From JABMRP01 sp964444795 (lineage in GTDB: Bacteria > Planctomycetota > Planctomycetia > Pirellulales > Thermoguttaceae), in the NCBI GenBank assembly GCA_964444795.1, contig CAYUIQ010000091.1, forward strand, positions 1 through 29,972: a stretch of DNA of 29,972 nt, read 5' to 3'. A program made the position numbers and the translations under genes. Positions 6,740 through 14,491 of the stretch are shown piece after piece. Below the pieces are notes generated by a model. That model was not told the origin of the DNA. It saw only the letters and a program-made list of their open reading frames with translations, and did no database searches. Positions within the stretch are counted from its first letter, which is position 1. Each line of letters begins with the position of its first letter.

Positions 6740-9433
6740 TCACGGTTCGGGCGTCTCTTCATCCGCGTCGGCCAGTGCCTCCAGCGCGGCGTAGCGGTAG
6801 TAGACTTCCAGGGTGAGGATGGCCAGGGCGGTGGAGTAAATGCGGCCGCCCGTGTTTCCCCAGCGGGAATCGGGATCCCAGCTACCGCGCATGCAACCGT
6901 CGTGGCGCTGCAGACCGATCACCGCATCGCGAATTACCCCGTTCCAGCGCTCCCAGAAGGTCCCGCCCGCCTGGTACATGGCCAGGGTGCAGTTGTACCA
7001 GAGGTAGAAGTCTTTCTCGTTGCCCTTGGCGTTGGCGCCCAGATCGGGCCAAGGAGCCACGCCGCCGGCCCATCGCTTCTCGGCTTCGTCGGCCAGAAAA
7101 CTCGCGGCCAGTTGGATCAGGGGCGCGTCGGGTTCTTCCAGGAGAAACTGCCGCACCAGCATGCCCATGCCGGTGGTGGCCTCGGTTTCGACGCCATGAT
7201 CCTGGTATCGGGTTCGCCCGTTTTCGGGTGCGCGGTTGGCGTCGTAGAAGCGGCGGATCTTCTCGATACACGCTCTCTTAACGGGAATGTTGGCCTCCTT
7301 GGCCGTCTTCAGCGCCAGCACCTGCCATCCGGAGACCGACGTATCGCTCCGCTCCTGGAGACGAACGGTGTACTTCCAGCCGCCGTCGTCGTGCTGCTGG
7401 TTCTCGATAAACCGGATCGCTTTCTCCGCGGCGGCCCGGTAACGGGACTCGACCGGCCGCCCCTGAGCATAGGCCACCGCGCAGGCTTCGGCCAGCGCGA
7501 AGGCGGCAATGCCGTGTTCGTACATGAAGCGGTCGTGCAAGGGTCTGCCGAGGCCGGGAGCTCGCGATCCGATCAACGCGCCGTCTTTCTGCTGGTGGGC
7601 CACCATCCAATCGAGCCCGCGGCGAACGTTCCCGGAGTAAACGTTGTCGTTGAAATCGTAGTGACCGCCGGCCTGAAACGCCAGCAGGGCAAGCCCCGTA
7701 TGGGCCATCTCGTACACTTCGCCCGGATCGGGACAGGGGGGGTCGTGCTCGCATTGGCCCTCGGGCTTCTCCGTGCTCAAGCAACGGTGCGACCAGGAAC
7801 CGTCGGGCGCCTGGTGCCGGGCAAGCCAACTCAACCCCTCGCCCACGGCCGTTTCGCTCTCGCGGCTGCCGCCGTACTGGGGAATCCACTCCACGCGATC
7901 GGCTTGCGTTCGCTTGTCGTACAGCCCGAAGTTGCGGACGAGTTCTTCCGCCGCTTGGGATTCATAGGTATCGATTTCCTCGACCACCGCCGAACCGTCC
8001 GACTTCACCTCGATGCGGCAAACGTTCCAGAGATTGCCTCGGGAGTCGTGACCGGCGCGGAAGCGGTAGGTCTGGCCGCCCTGATACACCTTCACCTCGG
8101 CACCGGAGCGGGCCAGTTGCCGGCTCCGAGGATCCTCGCGATTGCTGTAGTCCAACACGTAGTAGTCGTAAATTCCCGGCTGCACACCCAGCACGGTCAG
8201 CGTCTCCGGGCCCTGGCCGTTGCGGTCGTCCACGTCGAGGCTGACATGTTCGCGGGTTTTGATATCGCCCGTGTCGTGGTAATAGACGTGAAACTGCCGC
8301 CCGTCGGGCAACGGGCCCTTGAGGTGGGCATCGAGATCCTCGGGCCGCTCACCCCAAGTGAGCACGATTCGCATTTGCCCCGCTTCCATGCCAGGGCTCA
8401 ACGCCACGCGCACCGGCGTCTCCTCCAAGGCCGTCACGTCGCGGTCGAACTCGTCGGTGCTGAATCCGGCCGCGGATACCCGAATGGGCACGGAACCGGC
8501 GGGCACGCCGTCGAGCTGGTACATACCCTCGGCGTCGGTCCATGTTTTCAGCGTCGTTCCCAGGACGCGCACCTCGGCATCGGCCAGGGGCTGATTGCTC
8601 GTGGCGTCGACGACCTGGCCGGCGAGGATACCGTCGCCCGATCGCGGGCCGGCCGACGCCTTGGGCACCTTCAGTTCCTTGGTCGTCGTCCACAGCCCGT
8701 CGAAGTATTTCACCCATATCTTGTCGCCCGGCCGCACGCCGGACACTCGCCACTCGAACTCTTGGTCGCTGCCCACCGTATCGGACGTCACGAGGTCCAA
8801 CAGTTCCGTCTTGCGATCACCGTCGACGCGTCCGAACCCCAGTATGCCGCGGCTTGTGGGGTGATAGACGATCGTCAGCCGGTCGCGATCGTGGGGATTT
8901 CGGCGGATTTCCGGGGTCGATTTCAGTGTGGCATGGCAGAAAACCACCTTGGCGTAAAAGAGACCGAAGCAGAGCAGCCCGATGCAGATGGCCGCGATCG
9001 TTCCGTAACTCAAAAAGCGGCTCCGCCGTCGCCCGGCGCGGACCTGCCGGCCGATCGCGTCGGCCTGGACTCGCAGCTCGGGATCCGCCTCGTCGAGCGA
9101 TGCCCGGCCGGGCTGTCCGACCGTGGCGGCCGTGGTAATGATCGGCGCCGGCGTTGAAGACGCCACCGAGGGTAGTGGCTCCGGCGGTAGTGGTGGCGGA
9201 GAAGTCTCCGTGCCTCCGTCGGCATTTGGACTTGCGGCCGGGGCCACTGGCACCGATGCGGGTGCGCCGGCGGGCGGTACACCTCCCAACGGACGTTGCA
9301 TCGGAGGAGGTCGCTTCGGCGGCACGCTCGGTCCGGGAGTCGCACCTCCGTCGAGCCGCTGACCGCAGGCGGTATAGGGGCAGACGGTCGCGTCCGGGGG
9401 TAGTTCGCGTTGGCAGTACGGACAGGTCCTCAT
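6740..9433 (-). CDS. Zinc-ribbon / TM / Cpe-reg / alpha-alpha-toroid membrane protein
   Basis: An 897-aa multidomain protein. An N-terminal zinc ribbon (C4, C7, C18, C23) and a Pro-rich linker should lie in the cytoplasm. One transmembrane helix (about 142-165) anchors it. Outside follow a small domain (about 185-250) shared with the adjacent VWA protein; a carboxypeptidase-regulatory-like beta domain (about 257-330); a YfaP-like segment (about 353-460; VLTWGERPEDLDAHL); and a large helical region (about 535-890) with repeated 'DGSW', 'DGGW' and 'TGLALLAF' motifs as in prenyltransferase/squalene-cyclase toroids. No DxDD cyclase acid motif was noticed, so I read the toroid as a binding scaffold. 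ATG 9433 follows GGAGG and lies 4 bases after the VWA gene stop. An upstream ATG at 9454 would overlap that gene. Confidence 0.85.
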   Translation of the reverse strand: MRTCPYCQRELPPDATVCPYTACGQRLDGGATPGPSVPPKRPPPMQRPLGGVPPAGAPASVPVAPAASPNADGGTETSPPPLPPEPLPSVASSTPAPIITTAATVGQPGRASLDEADPELRVQADAIGRQVRAGRRRSRFLSYGTIAAICIGLLCFGLFYAKVVFCHATLKSTPEIRRNPHDRDRLTIVYHPTSRGILGFGRVDGDRKTELLDLVTSDTVGSDQEFEWRVSGVRPGDKIWVKYFDGLWTTTKELKVPKASAGPRSGDGILAGQVVDATSNQPLADAEVRVLGTTLKTWTDAEGMYQLDGVPAGSVPIRVSAAGFSTDEFDRDVTALEETPVRVALSPGMEAGQMRIVLTWGERPEDLDAHLKGPLPDGRQFHVYYHDTGDIKTREHVSLDVDDRNGQGPETLTVLGVQPGIYDYYVLDYSNREDPRSRQLARSGAEVKVYQGGQTYRFRAGHDSRGNLWNVCRIEVKSDGSAVVEEIDTYESQAAEELVRNFGLYDKRTQADRVEWIPQYGGSRESETAVGEGLSWLARHQAPDGSWSHRCLSTEKPEGQCEHDPPCPDPGEVYEMAHTGLALLAFQAGGHYDFNDNVYSGNVRRGLDWMVAHQQKDGALIGSRAPGLGRPLHDRFMYEHGIAAFALAEACAVAYAQGRPVESRYRAAAEKAIRFIENQQHDDGGWKYTVRLQERSDTSVSGWQVLALKTAKEANIPVKRACIEKIRRFYDANRAPENGRTRYQDHGVETEATTGMGMLVRQFLLEEPDAPLIQLAASFLADEAEKRWAGGVAPWPDLGANAKGNEKDFYLWYNCTLAMYQAGGTFWERWNGVIRDAVIGLQRHDGCMRGSWDPDSRWGNTGGRIYSTALAILTLEVYYRYAALEALADADEETPEP

Positions 9434-9437
9434 CCAC

Positions 9438-10499
9438 TCAGTCCTCCAAAACACGCCCTTCGCTTAACATCTGCCCGAAATGTTCGATCTCTCGAAATCG
9501 TCCGATGCGGCCGTCGTCCAACAACCGGGCATAGTCTTCCTCGAATTCCGGACGAGAAAAAACGTGGAGCATGACTCGCTTCTGGTCGAGCCGGTGGACA
9601 ATCTCCTCAACGCGCATCGCCGACTTCGAGCCGGAACCGCCGGCCGATTTTCCGTTGGCCTCGTGGTACGTGTTGTCGGTCACAAGGTAGAATCGGCGAA
9701 TCGCGTCCTCGTCCAGCGGAAGCTGCAGTGCCGCGTCGATCGCCTCCAGTGCCGACTCCGCCTGATCGCCGCCGTCGAATCGGCGGATCCGGATCACCGA
9801 CTCGCGAAACCGATCGGCCTTGTCGGTGAAATCGTGGGGATCGCACCATGGCCCCTCGTTAATGTCGCCGAAACCGATCAACGCGAAACGATGCTCCAGC
9901 GCTAGATCGGTGAGTTTTTCGGAGAACAGAACACACTTCTCCTTCAACTCGGCGATCGTCCGACTCATGGATCCGGTGGTATCGATGAGAATGACGATGT
10001 CGGCCTTCTTCAAGGTGGGGAAGCTCGCCGGCCCTTCGGCCGGAAACGTACCCTGGCGATGCTTGACCGTGACCTCAATGTCCTCGCCGGGCTCGTAGAC
10101 CCACGACCACACCCGCTGCTGGCGACCGGTCGTATCGTAGTAGTCCAACAAGTCGGTCTGAATTGCCCCGCAAGAACGACGATAGAAGACCTTTCCCGGC
10201 TTGGTCACGTCGAAGGAGAGGGTCAGCCGGCCTTGGCTGATTTCGGACTGCGTAATCTCGACGTTTTCGATCACCGCATAGCTGCCGGTGGTCGCGCGAT
10301 AGACACCGCCGAGTACGATCATCAGCAGCAGCAAGCCGACGCCCAAGGCGAGGGTCAAGTATCGATTGCGTCCGGTAACGTGTCGCCGCTGTGACTCAAG
10401 TTGGGCAATCCACGCCTGCACTTCGGCGTTGGCGGCGGTCCGACCCGGCGATGGCGCTGGGCGGCTGGGGCGCGGTGTTGGCTGCGAGGCGTCCGGCAT
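9438..10499 (-). CDS. Membrane-anchored VWA-domain protein
   Basis: A 353-aa protein: a short Pro/Arg-rich cytosolic tail, a helix with AQLESQRR, one transmembrane segment (about 47-67), a small ectodomain (about 81-140), then a von Willebrand A domain (about 148-340). The metal site is DTTGSMS starting at D153, with a later LVTDN in place of the common LTDG. VWA domains bind protein partners through a bound divalent cation. The ectodomain matches the one in the next gene (RLT, then T(E/D)LLD, then PG-acid-I). ATG 10499 is 4 bases after the upstream gene's stop (TAG-AAGA-ATG), and the next gene starts 4 bases after this one ends, so the three genes are surely one transcript. Partner and function are unknown. 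Confidence 0.88.
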   Translation of the reverse strand: MPDASQPTPRPSRPAPSPGRTAANAEVQAWIAQLESQRRHVTGRNRYLTLALGVGLLLLMIVLGGVYRATTGSYAVIENVEITQSEISQGRLTLSFDVTKPGKVFYRRSCGAIQTDLLDYYDTTGRQQRVWSWVYEPGEDIEVTVKHRQGTFPAEGPASFPTLKKADIVILIDTTGSMSRTIAELKEKCVLFSEKLTDLALEHRFALIGFGDINEGPWCDPHDFTDKADRFRESVIRIRRFDGGDQAESALEAIDAALQLPLDEDAIRRFYLVTDNTYHEANGKSAGGSGSKSAMRVEEIVHRLDQKRVMLHVFSRPEFEEDYARLLDDGRIGRFREIEHFGQMLSEGRVLED

Positions 10500-10503
10500 T
10501 CTT

Positions 10504-11199
10504 CTACGGACCGCTCTGGGCGATAGCCGAGGCCCTCTTGGCATTGTCGATCGCCGCCATCCGACCGAGAATCTTCGTCCGCAAGTCGCCCGAAGCACCA
10601 CTGAGGGCCGACTGATAGTAGACCACGGCCACTCGCGGCCGGCCTGCCTGCTCGGCGTCCCAACCCCGACGCGCGTAGTTCAGCGCCTTGGCGTTGCGGT
10701 CCGTCTGTTGCGCCCCGGCCAGGCGTTTCGCTTCGGCCACACTCATCACGGCCTGGCCGGCCGAGCTTTCCCCGGACTGCGCCAGGCGTTTGGCCCAGGG
10801 ATCGGGAGCCACGGCGGCCGCTCGAGCAGGCGCGGCGGGACCCGGCCCGGTCGTCTCTCCAGGTCGTAAGCCCCGGAGATAGGGATCCATCGACTCGAAA
10901 TCGTGGATCCTGACCTTCACCGAGTGATTCATCGCACTGCGCTCGCCGCCGATGGCCCGGTTGCCGAAAAGCCGGCCCGCGTAGGGAATCTTGCCCAGCA
11001 TGGGCACGCCGAACTCGTTGCGTCCGTCGGCCGCGCGATTGACGCCGCCCAGGAAGACCTGCCCCCGGTCGGGTACCGAGACCGTCGTGCTGGCGGTGGA
11101 AAAGGAGTACGTAGGCAACTGCACAGTCGTCTGACCCAGCGCAGCCGACGCCCCCAAACCCGACACCACCAACACGGCTAAAACGCAGGAACGTTTCAC
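10504..11199 (-). CDS. Small exported protein with an isolated secretin-tip motif
   Basis: A 231-aa protein with a signal peptide (cleavage about ALG-Q, residue 22). Residues 39-80 carry the C-terminal secretin signature: SVPDRGQVFLGG, then EFGVPMLGKIPYAGRLF. In type II/III secretins this lies in the outer-membrane pore wall, but here the rest of the beta-barrel and the N domains are absent. A SVKVRIHDFESMDPYL segment follows. An Ala/Pro-rich linker leads to a C-terminal helical stretch (about 165-225) resembling a TPR (AVVYYQSAL). The GTG start has AGGAGG 8 bases upstream, which is strong support. It sits between the His/Cys-rich protein (67-base gap) and the VWA gene (4-base gap). It cannot form a secretin by itself; it may mimic or cap one. 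Confidence 0.82.
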   Translation of the reverse strand: MKRSCVLAVLVVSGLGASAALGQTTVQLPTYSFSTASTTVSVPDRGQVFLGGVNRAADGRNEFGVPMLGKIPYAGRLFGNRAIGGERSAMNHSVKVRIHDFESMDPYLRGLRPGETTGPGPAAPARAAAVAPDPWAKRLAQSGESSAGQAVMSVAEAKRLAGAQQTDRNAKALNYARRGWDAEQAGRPRVAVVYYQSALSGASGDLRTKILGRMAAIDNAKRASAIAQSGP

Positions 11200-11207
11200 G
11201 AGTCGTT

Positions 11208-11213
11208 CCTCCT
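11208..11213 (-). promoter_or_regulatory. Strong ribosome binding site (AGGAGG) for a GTG start
   Basis: A perfect AGGAGG 8 bases before GTG 11199 fixes the start of the secretin-tip protein. Confidence 0.75.
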
Positions 11214-11266
11214 GACCTATCGGACTGGCTCACCCAACCAATGGGCTCGGCCAATGCTCCTTACGC

Positions 11267-13717
11267 TTAGTAGGGCAATCGCGGGCGGTCCGGCGTGTTG
11301 CCTTCCCAGTACATTCGCGGCCCGACGACGAAATCGACGATCGGTTCGCGATCCCACTTAAAGAGGGTATGCGTTTCGCTCTTGCCTTCCTCGGTTTCAA
11401 ACTGCATGAACCAGACGTCGCCTTCCAGATCGTCCTTGGGCCGCGTAGCCGCCACCACCGTGCTGGCCGGCCCGAACGACAACATTCCCTGGCGATGCGC
11501 CGTCTTGTTCGCCGGGAGAGGAATCTCCTGGATCACTTCGTTGCCCTCCATCACGGCGATCTTGTCGCCTTGCGTGGCGGCCCATTTCATCGTCGACGGA
11601 TCGGCGGCCACGCCACCGCGCCGCTCCAGCACCGGCGCCTTCTCCTGGCCATAGTCGCTACCCGAGTAGCGATAGATTCCTTCGCCGCCGTCGGTGCCCA
11701 GCAACACCTTGCGATCGCGACCGACCGCGACCGACATGTCCTGGGCGCTGAATCGTTGGCGGTCGAACTTCTGATAGACCTCCGGAGTTCCGCCATCGAC
11801 CGGCATGGCCGCCAATACGTCGGCGACGTTGTCGGCCACGACAATGGTGTCGCTACTATCGGCAATCCCCACGTCGACCGGATGGACGAGCGTTTCGTCG
11901 TTCTCCATGATCGTCTCGACGTTGCCCCGATTGTCGATCCGCATGATCTTGCCGCCGTCGCGAGGCAACGCACAAACCAAGCCGTCGTTCTGATGGATGG
12001 CCACGCCGGTGGCCGTGTACGGCAGATTGACTACGCCCAGCACGTGACCGTGCTTGTTGACCTGGTAGACCTTACCCGGGCCGCCTTCCTCTCCGCACGA
12101 GAGGTACATGATGACGTCGGGGTCAAGCTCGGGCTTGGCCAGATCGGGCTTCAGCTTCATGCCCGAGTTGTCGTCCATTAGTTCACCGATGCCCGCGCCG
12201 GGATAGCCGGGAGTGCCGCGATAGCCCATGCCACCGGGACCACGCCCGCCACCCATGCCGCCCATACCGGGACCGCCGCCCATACCGGGACCGCCGCCCA
12301 TACCGGGACCGCAGGAACCCATTTCGCCGGGACTCATGCCTTCCCCCTCACACTCCTTGCAGTCGCCTTCACCCAGCCCCGAACCTTCGCAAGGACACGG
12401 CCCCGGCCCCTCGCCGGGACTCTTTCCTTCACCGGGACCGGCGCCCTGGCCCTCGCCGGGAGCGGCAGCCATCGCATCGCCGGGGCCCAAGCCTTCTTCC
12501 GCGGCGGGCGCTTCGCCCGAACCTTCGCCTTGGCCCGTACCGGTGGGAGATTCGCCGGGCACTTCGCCGTCACCGCCACACGAGGTGCACGGCTCGGGGG
12601 CGCCTTTGCCTTCGCCCTTGCAGTCGGGACACGACTGGCCGGCAACGTCGCCGTCACCACCACAGGTCGTGCAGGCTTTGGCTTCGCCCATGCCCGTTCC
12701 GCCGCACTCGGCACATGTCTCGCCGGCACCCTCACCAGAGCCTTCGCCGGAGCCTTCGCCGGAGCCTTCACCGGTTCCGGAGCCCGAGCCGCCTTCGCCA
12801 CACTCACCGCAGTCCTCGTCGAGCGAAGCCAGCGCCTCACTGATCTCGTCCTCCACGTCGCTGCCCTCGTCGCCACTCTCGTCGTGGCTGTGGCCGGGGT
12901 CGCTACCGTCGTCGTGGCTGTGGCCGGGGTCGCTACCGTCGTCGTGGCTGTGCCCGTGGTCGTGCCCGTCGTCATGGCTGTGCCCGTGGTCGTGCCCGTC
13001 GTCATGGCTGTGACCGTGATCGTGGCCGTCGGCGTGGTCGTGGCCGTGGTCGTCCACATGCACGACATCACGGTCGCGATGCACGTAGGCCACTTCGTGG
13101 TCGTCGTCCACGTGTCGCACGACTCGGCGACCGCCCTCGCGAACGTAGACCACTTCGGGCCGGTGCTCGCGGGTGTAGACGGAGCGGGGTTGGTCAACGT
13201 AAACCGTGCGCGTGCGACCGCCGGGGGCCACGTACACGGGGTCCTGGTCGATCAATCGCCGGACGGCGGGGACATGTACGAGTCGCGGCACCTCGGTCGG
13301 CCGATACACGGGCGGGCGCTGCACGGGCGGGCGCTCCGCGATGACCGGCGGCGCGCCGAACAACGGCACCCGATGGCCTTGACCCGACAGATACAGCCCG
13401 TTGAGACTCGCCCAATCTCCTTCGAAGATAACCGTCCTGGAGGCTTCATCCCAACCGAACGATTCGTGCAGGACTTCGCCCTGCCGGTCGGTAATGCATA
13501 GCTCTTCCCATTTGCGTTGCCCGGCCGGCAGCCGATAGTCGACCTTGATGTGCAGGTACTTGGGTGTGGCCGCCGGAGCCGCGTGCGGTGCCTCGGTTTG
13601 CTTGGAGACATGGTTGATTTGCCAGGGTGCATTGACCGTGCGTTGGCCGGATGCTACCAGAGCACCCAACCCGAGCATGGTGGCCACGCCAACCAACAGA
13701 GACAGTCGTTTCTTCAC
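11267..13717 (-). CDS. Exported His-repeat / CxxCxGxG / propeller protein
   Basis: An 816-aa protein from GTG 13717 (AAAGGAG 7 bases upstream) with a signal peptide (about 1-25). Parts in order: a beta-rich domain (about 50-120); a Pro/Arg/Val region; a His-Asp tract with 10-residue repeats such as HDHGHSHDDG (about 231-280); an acidic helix; a GEGS tract; four CxxCxGxG fingers exactly 14 residues apart (Cys pairs from 335, 349, 363 and 377) plus related CxxC and CPC pairs; Gly-Met-Pro-rich repeats (GPGMGG); and a C-terminal region (about 531-816) of repeated strands like an NHL/SMP-30 beta-propeller. The His and Cys tracts suggest metal binding outside the cytoplasm. The fingers resemble DnaJ's, but no J domain is present. 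First gene of the four-gene block. An ATG at 13867 in frame would add 50 residues with no export signal. Confidence 0.82.
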   Translation of the reverse strand: MKKRLSLLVGVATMLGLGALVASGQRTVNAPWQINHVSKQTEAPHAAPAATPKYLHIKVDYRLPAGQRKWEELCITDRQGEVLHESFGWDEASRTVIFEGDWASLNGLYLSGQGHRVPLFGAPPVIAERPPVQRPPVYRPTEVPRLVHVPAVRRLIDQDPVYVAPGGRTRTVYVDQPRSVYTREHRPEVVYVREGGRRVVRHVDDDHEVAYVHRDRDVVHVDDHGHDHADGHDHGHSHDDGHDHGHSHDDGHDHGHSHDDGSDPGHSHDDGSDPGHSHDESGDEGSDVEDEISEALASLDEDCGECGEGGSGSGTGEGSGEGSGEGSGEGAGETCAECGGTGMGEAKACTTCGGDGDVAGQSCPDCKGEGKGAPEPCTSCGGDGEVPGESPTGTGQGEGSGEAPAAEEGLGPGDAMAAAPGEGQGAGPGEGKSPGEGPGPCPCEGSGLGEGDCKECEGEGMSPGEMGSCGPGMGGGPGMGGGPGMGGMGGGRGPGGMGYRGTPGYPGAGIGELMDDNSGMKLKPDLAKPELDPDVIMYLSCGEEGGPGKVYQVNKHGHVLGVVNLPYTATGVAIHQNDGLVCALPRDGGKIMRIDNRGNVETIMENDETLVHPVDVGIADSSDTIVVADNVADVLAAMPVDGGTPEVYQKFDRQRFSAQDMSVAVGRDRKVLLGTDGGEGIYRYSGSDYGQEKAPVLERRGGVAADPSTMKWAATQGDKIAVMEGNEVIQEIPLPANKTAHRQGMLSFGPASTVVAATRPKDDLEGDVWFMQFETEEGKSETHTLFKWDREPIVDFVVGPRMYWEGNTPDRPRLPY
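12881..13030. repeat. Tandem 30-bp repeat, five copies
   Basis: Five units start at 12881, 12911, 12941, 12971 and 13001. The first two are identical and the others differ by a few bases. They lie in frame and encode the HDHGHSHDDG / SDPGHSHDDG repeats of the exported His-rich protein. A decayed sixth unit continues to about 13050. Copy number is likely to vary between strains. Confidence 0.92.
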
Positions 13718-13724
13718 GGTTCCT

Positions 13725-13731
13725 CTCCTTT
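13725..13731 (-). promoter_or_regulatory. Ribosome binding site deciding a GTG start
   Basis: AAAGGAG lies 7 bases before GTG 13717, and the following codons give a clean signal peptide. This sets the start of the His-repeat protein rather than the upstream in-frame ATG. Confidence 0.7.
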
Positions 13732-14163
13732 GCCTAGTCTGGGATGACCCCGTTCCTTCTGGGAGTTTCGTGGGCAGGATAGAGAATCTCGTCCTTCCCC
13801 TTACTACCGCAACAGTGTAGCACAACCGCCCCCCGGAAACACTACCGGGACGACATGCGTGCCCCACCTATCGGTATTCTATCAGATACTCCGGCAGAAA
13901 CGACTATCTTATTCCCCCAAATTCTCGGGAAACGAGCGTTTTTTGGATATATCCGCGGCCTCGCGCCCCACACGAAATCGCGCACTTCATCTTGCCTATA
14001 CCACCCATACTCGCAACTCGTCCTCTCGGAACTCCATCTATCTATCCATACCCAACGCACTCATCCGCAGGGTCCGCCCGCGAACAACCTGCTCGGAAGT
14101 CCTGAACAATCTGGACGTAACAGTAATTGTGGCAACGCGTTACGGATTCCAGCGGGAGCAGAG

Positions 14164-14191
14164 CCTCCGCGCGGTATCCGCCGAGGCGGAG
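14164..14191. repeat. Palindromic element (CTCCGC ... GCGGAG)
   Basis: CTCCGC (14165-14170) pairs with GCGGAG (14186-14191), enclosing a second small hairpin GCGG-TAT-CCGC. It looks like the AGCCTCCGC/GCGGAGGCT type of small intergenic repeat. No function is visible. Confidence 0.4.
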
Positions 14192-14363
14192 CCTCCCCAC
14201 AAGCCGATTAGCCGGTTGAGCGAATGCCGACCCGCGGAGATGCAAACCGCCGGATTGTACGGCAGCGAGGAAATCGGGCGTGTTTTGGGGAATGTTGACC
14301 GACCTGACTGCCCGACATCGCGACGAACCCGTGCCGGACAAACCGCGGCCCCCTCCTTGGTGC

Positions 14364-14392
14364 TTGACCCACCGGATAGCCGATGTGATACT
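14364..14392 (+). promoter_or_regulatory. Sigma70-like promoter for the MoxR operon
   Basis: TTGACC (-35, five of six consensus bases), a 17-base spacer, then GATACT (-10, four of six). The start point would fall near 14400, about 92 bases upstream of the MoxR start codon. The match is by eye; planctomycete promoters are not well defined. Confidence 0.5.
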
Positions 14393-14491
14393 GCGAGGGA
14401 TTTGGTCCGTCCGGTGGTCCATGCCATGGGGGCGTAACAGGCCCCAGCCATCGAGAAGGAAATCCCCAAAGGCACACGAGAAGGAATCACG

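Larger units (their letters stand above)
13718..14491. other. Divergent intergenic region between the two main operons
   Basis: This 774-base region separates the minus-strand His/Cys-protein operon from the plus-strand MoxR operon. Open frames across it lack credible start signals and protein-like composition. The stretch 13870-13960 is AT-richer and may hold the minus-strand promoter, including TAGAAT (reverse strand, near 13880), but no good -35 accompanies it. A plus-strand promoter is at 14364-14392 and a small palindrome at 14164-14191. Leaders this long could carry regulatory RNA; I recognise none. Confidence 0.6.

Noticed and set aside
6740..8000. Active squalene-hopene or terpene cyclase
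   Set aside because: The toroid repeats are there, but no DxDD-type catalytic acid was seen and the domain is attached to a membrane-anchored multidomain chain outside the cytoplasm.
6671..9157. Long plus-strand open frame antisense to the toroid protein
   Set aside because: It mirrors the codon pattern of the minus-strand gene in GC-rich DNA, has no recognisable domain and no ribosome site; the minus-strand protein has clear domains.
12881..13030. CRISPR-like array
   Set aside because: The 30-bp units are directly tandem with no spacers and stay in frame as protein repeats.
12228..13501. Plus-strand frames rich in Pro/Ser or Val/Ala opposite the His/Cys-rich gene
   Set aside because: Low-complexity products are the complement of the GEGS and His-Asp repeats; the minus-strand frame has a signal peptide, motifs and a strong ribosome site.
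13859..14437. 192-codon plus-strand frame in the divergent intergenic region
   Set aside because: Unusual Arg/Ser-rich composition, no ribosome site, crosses the palindrome and the likely promoter.
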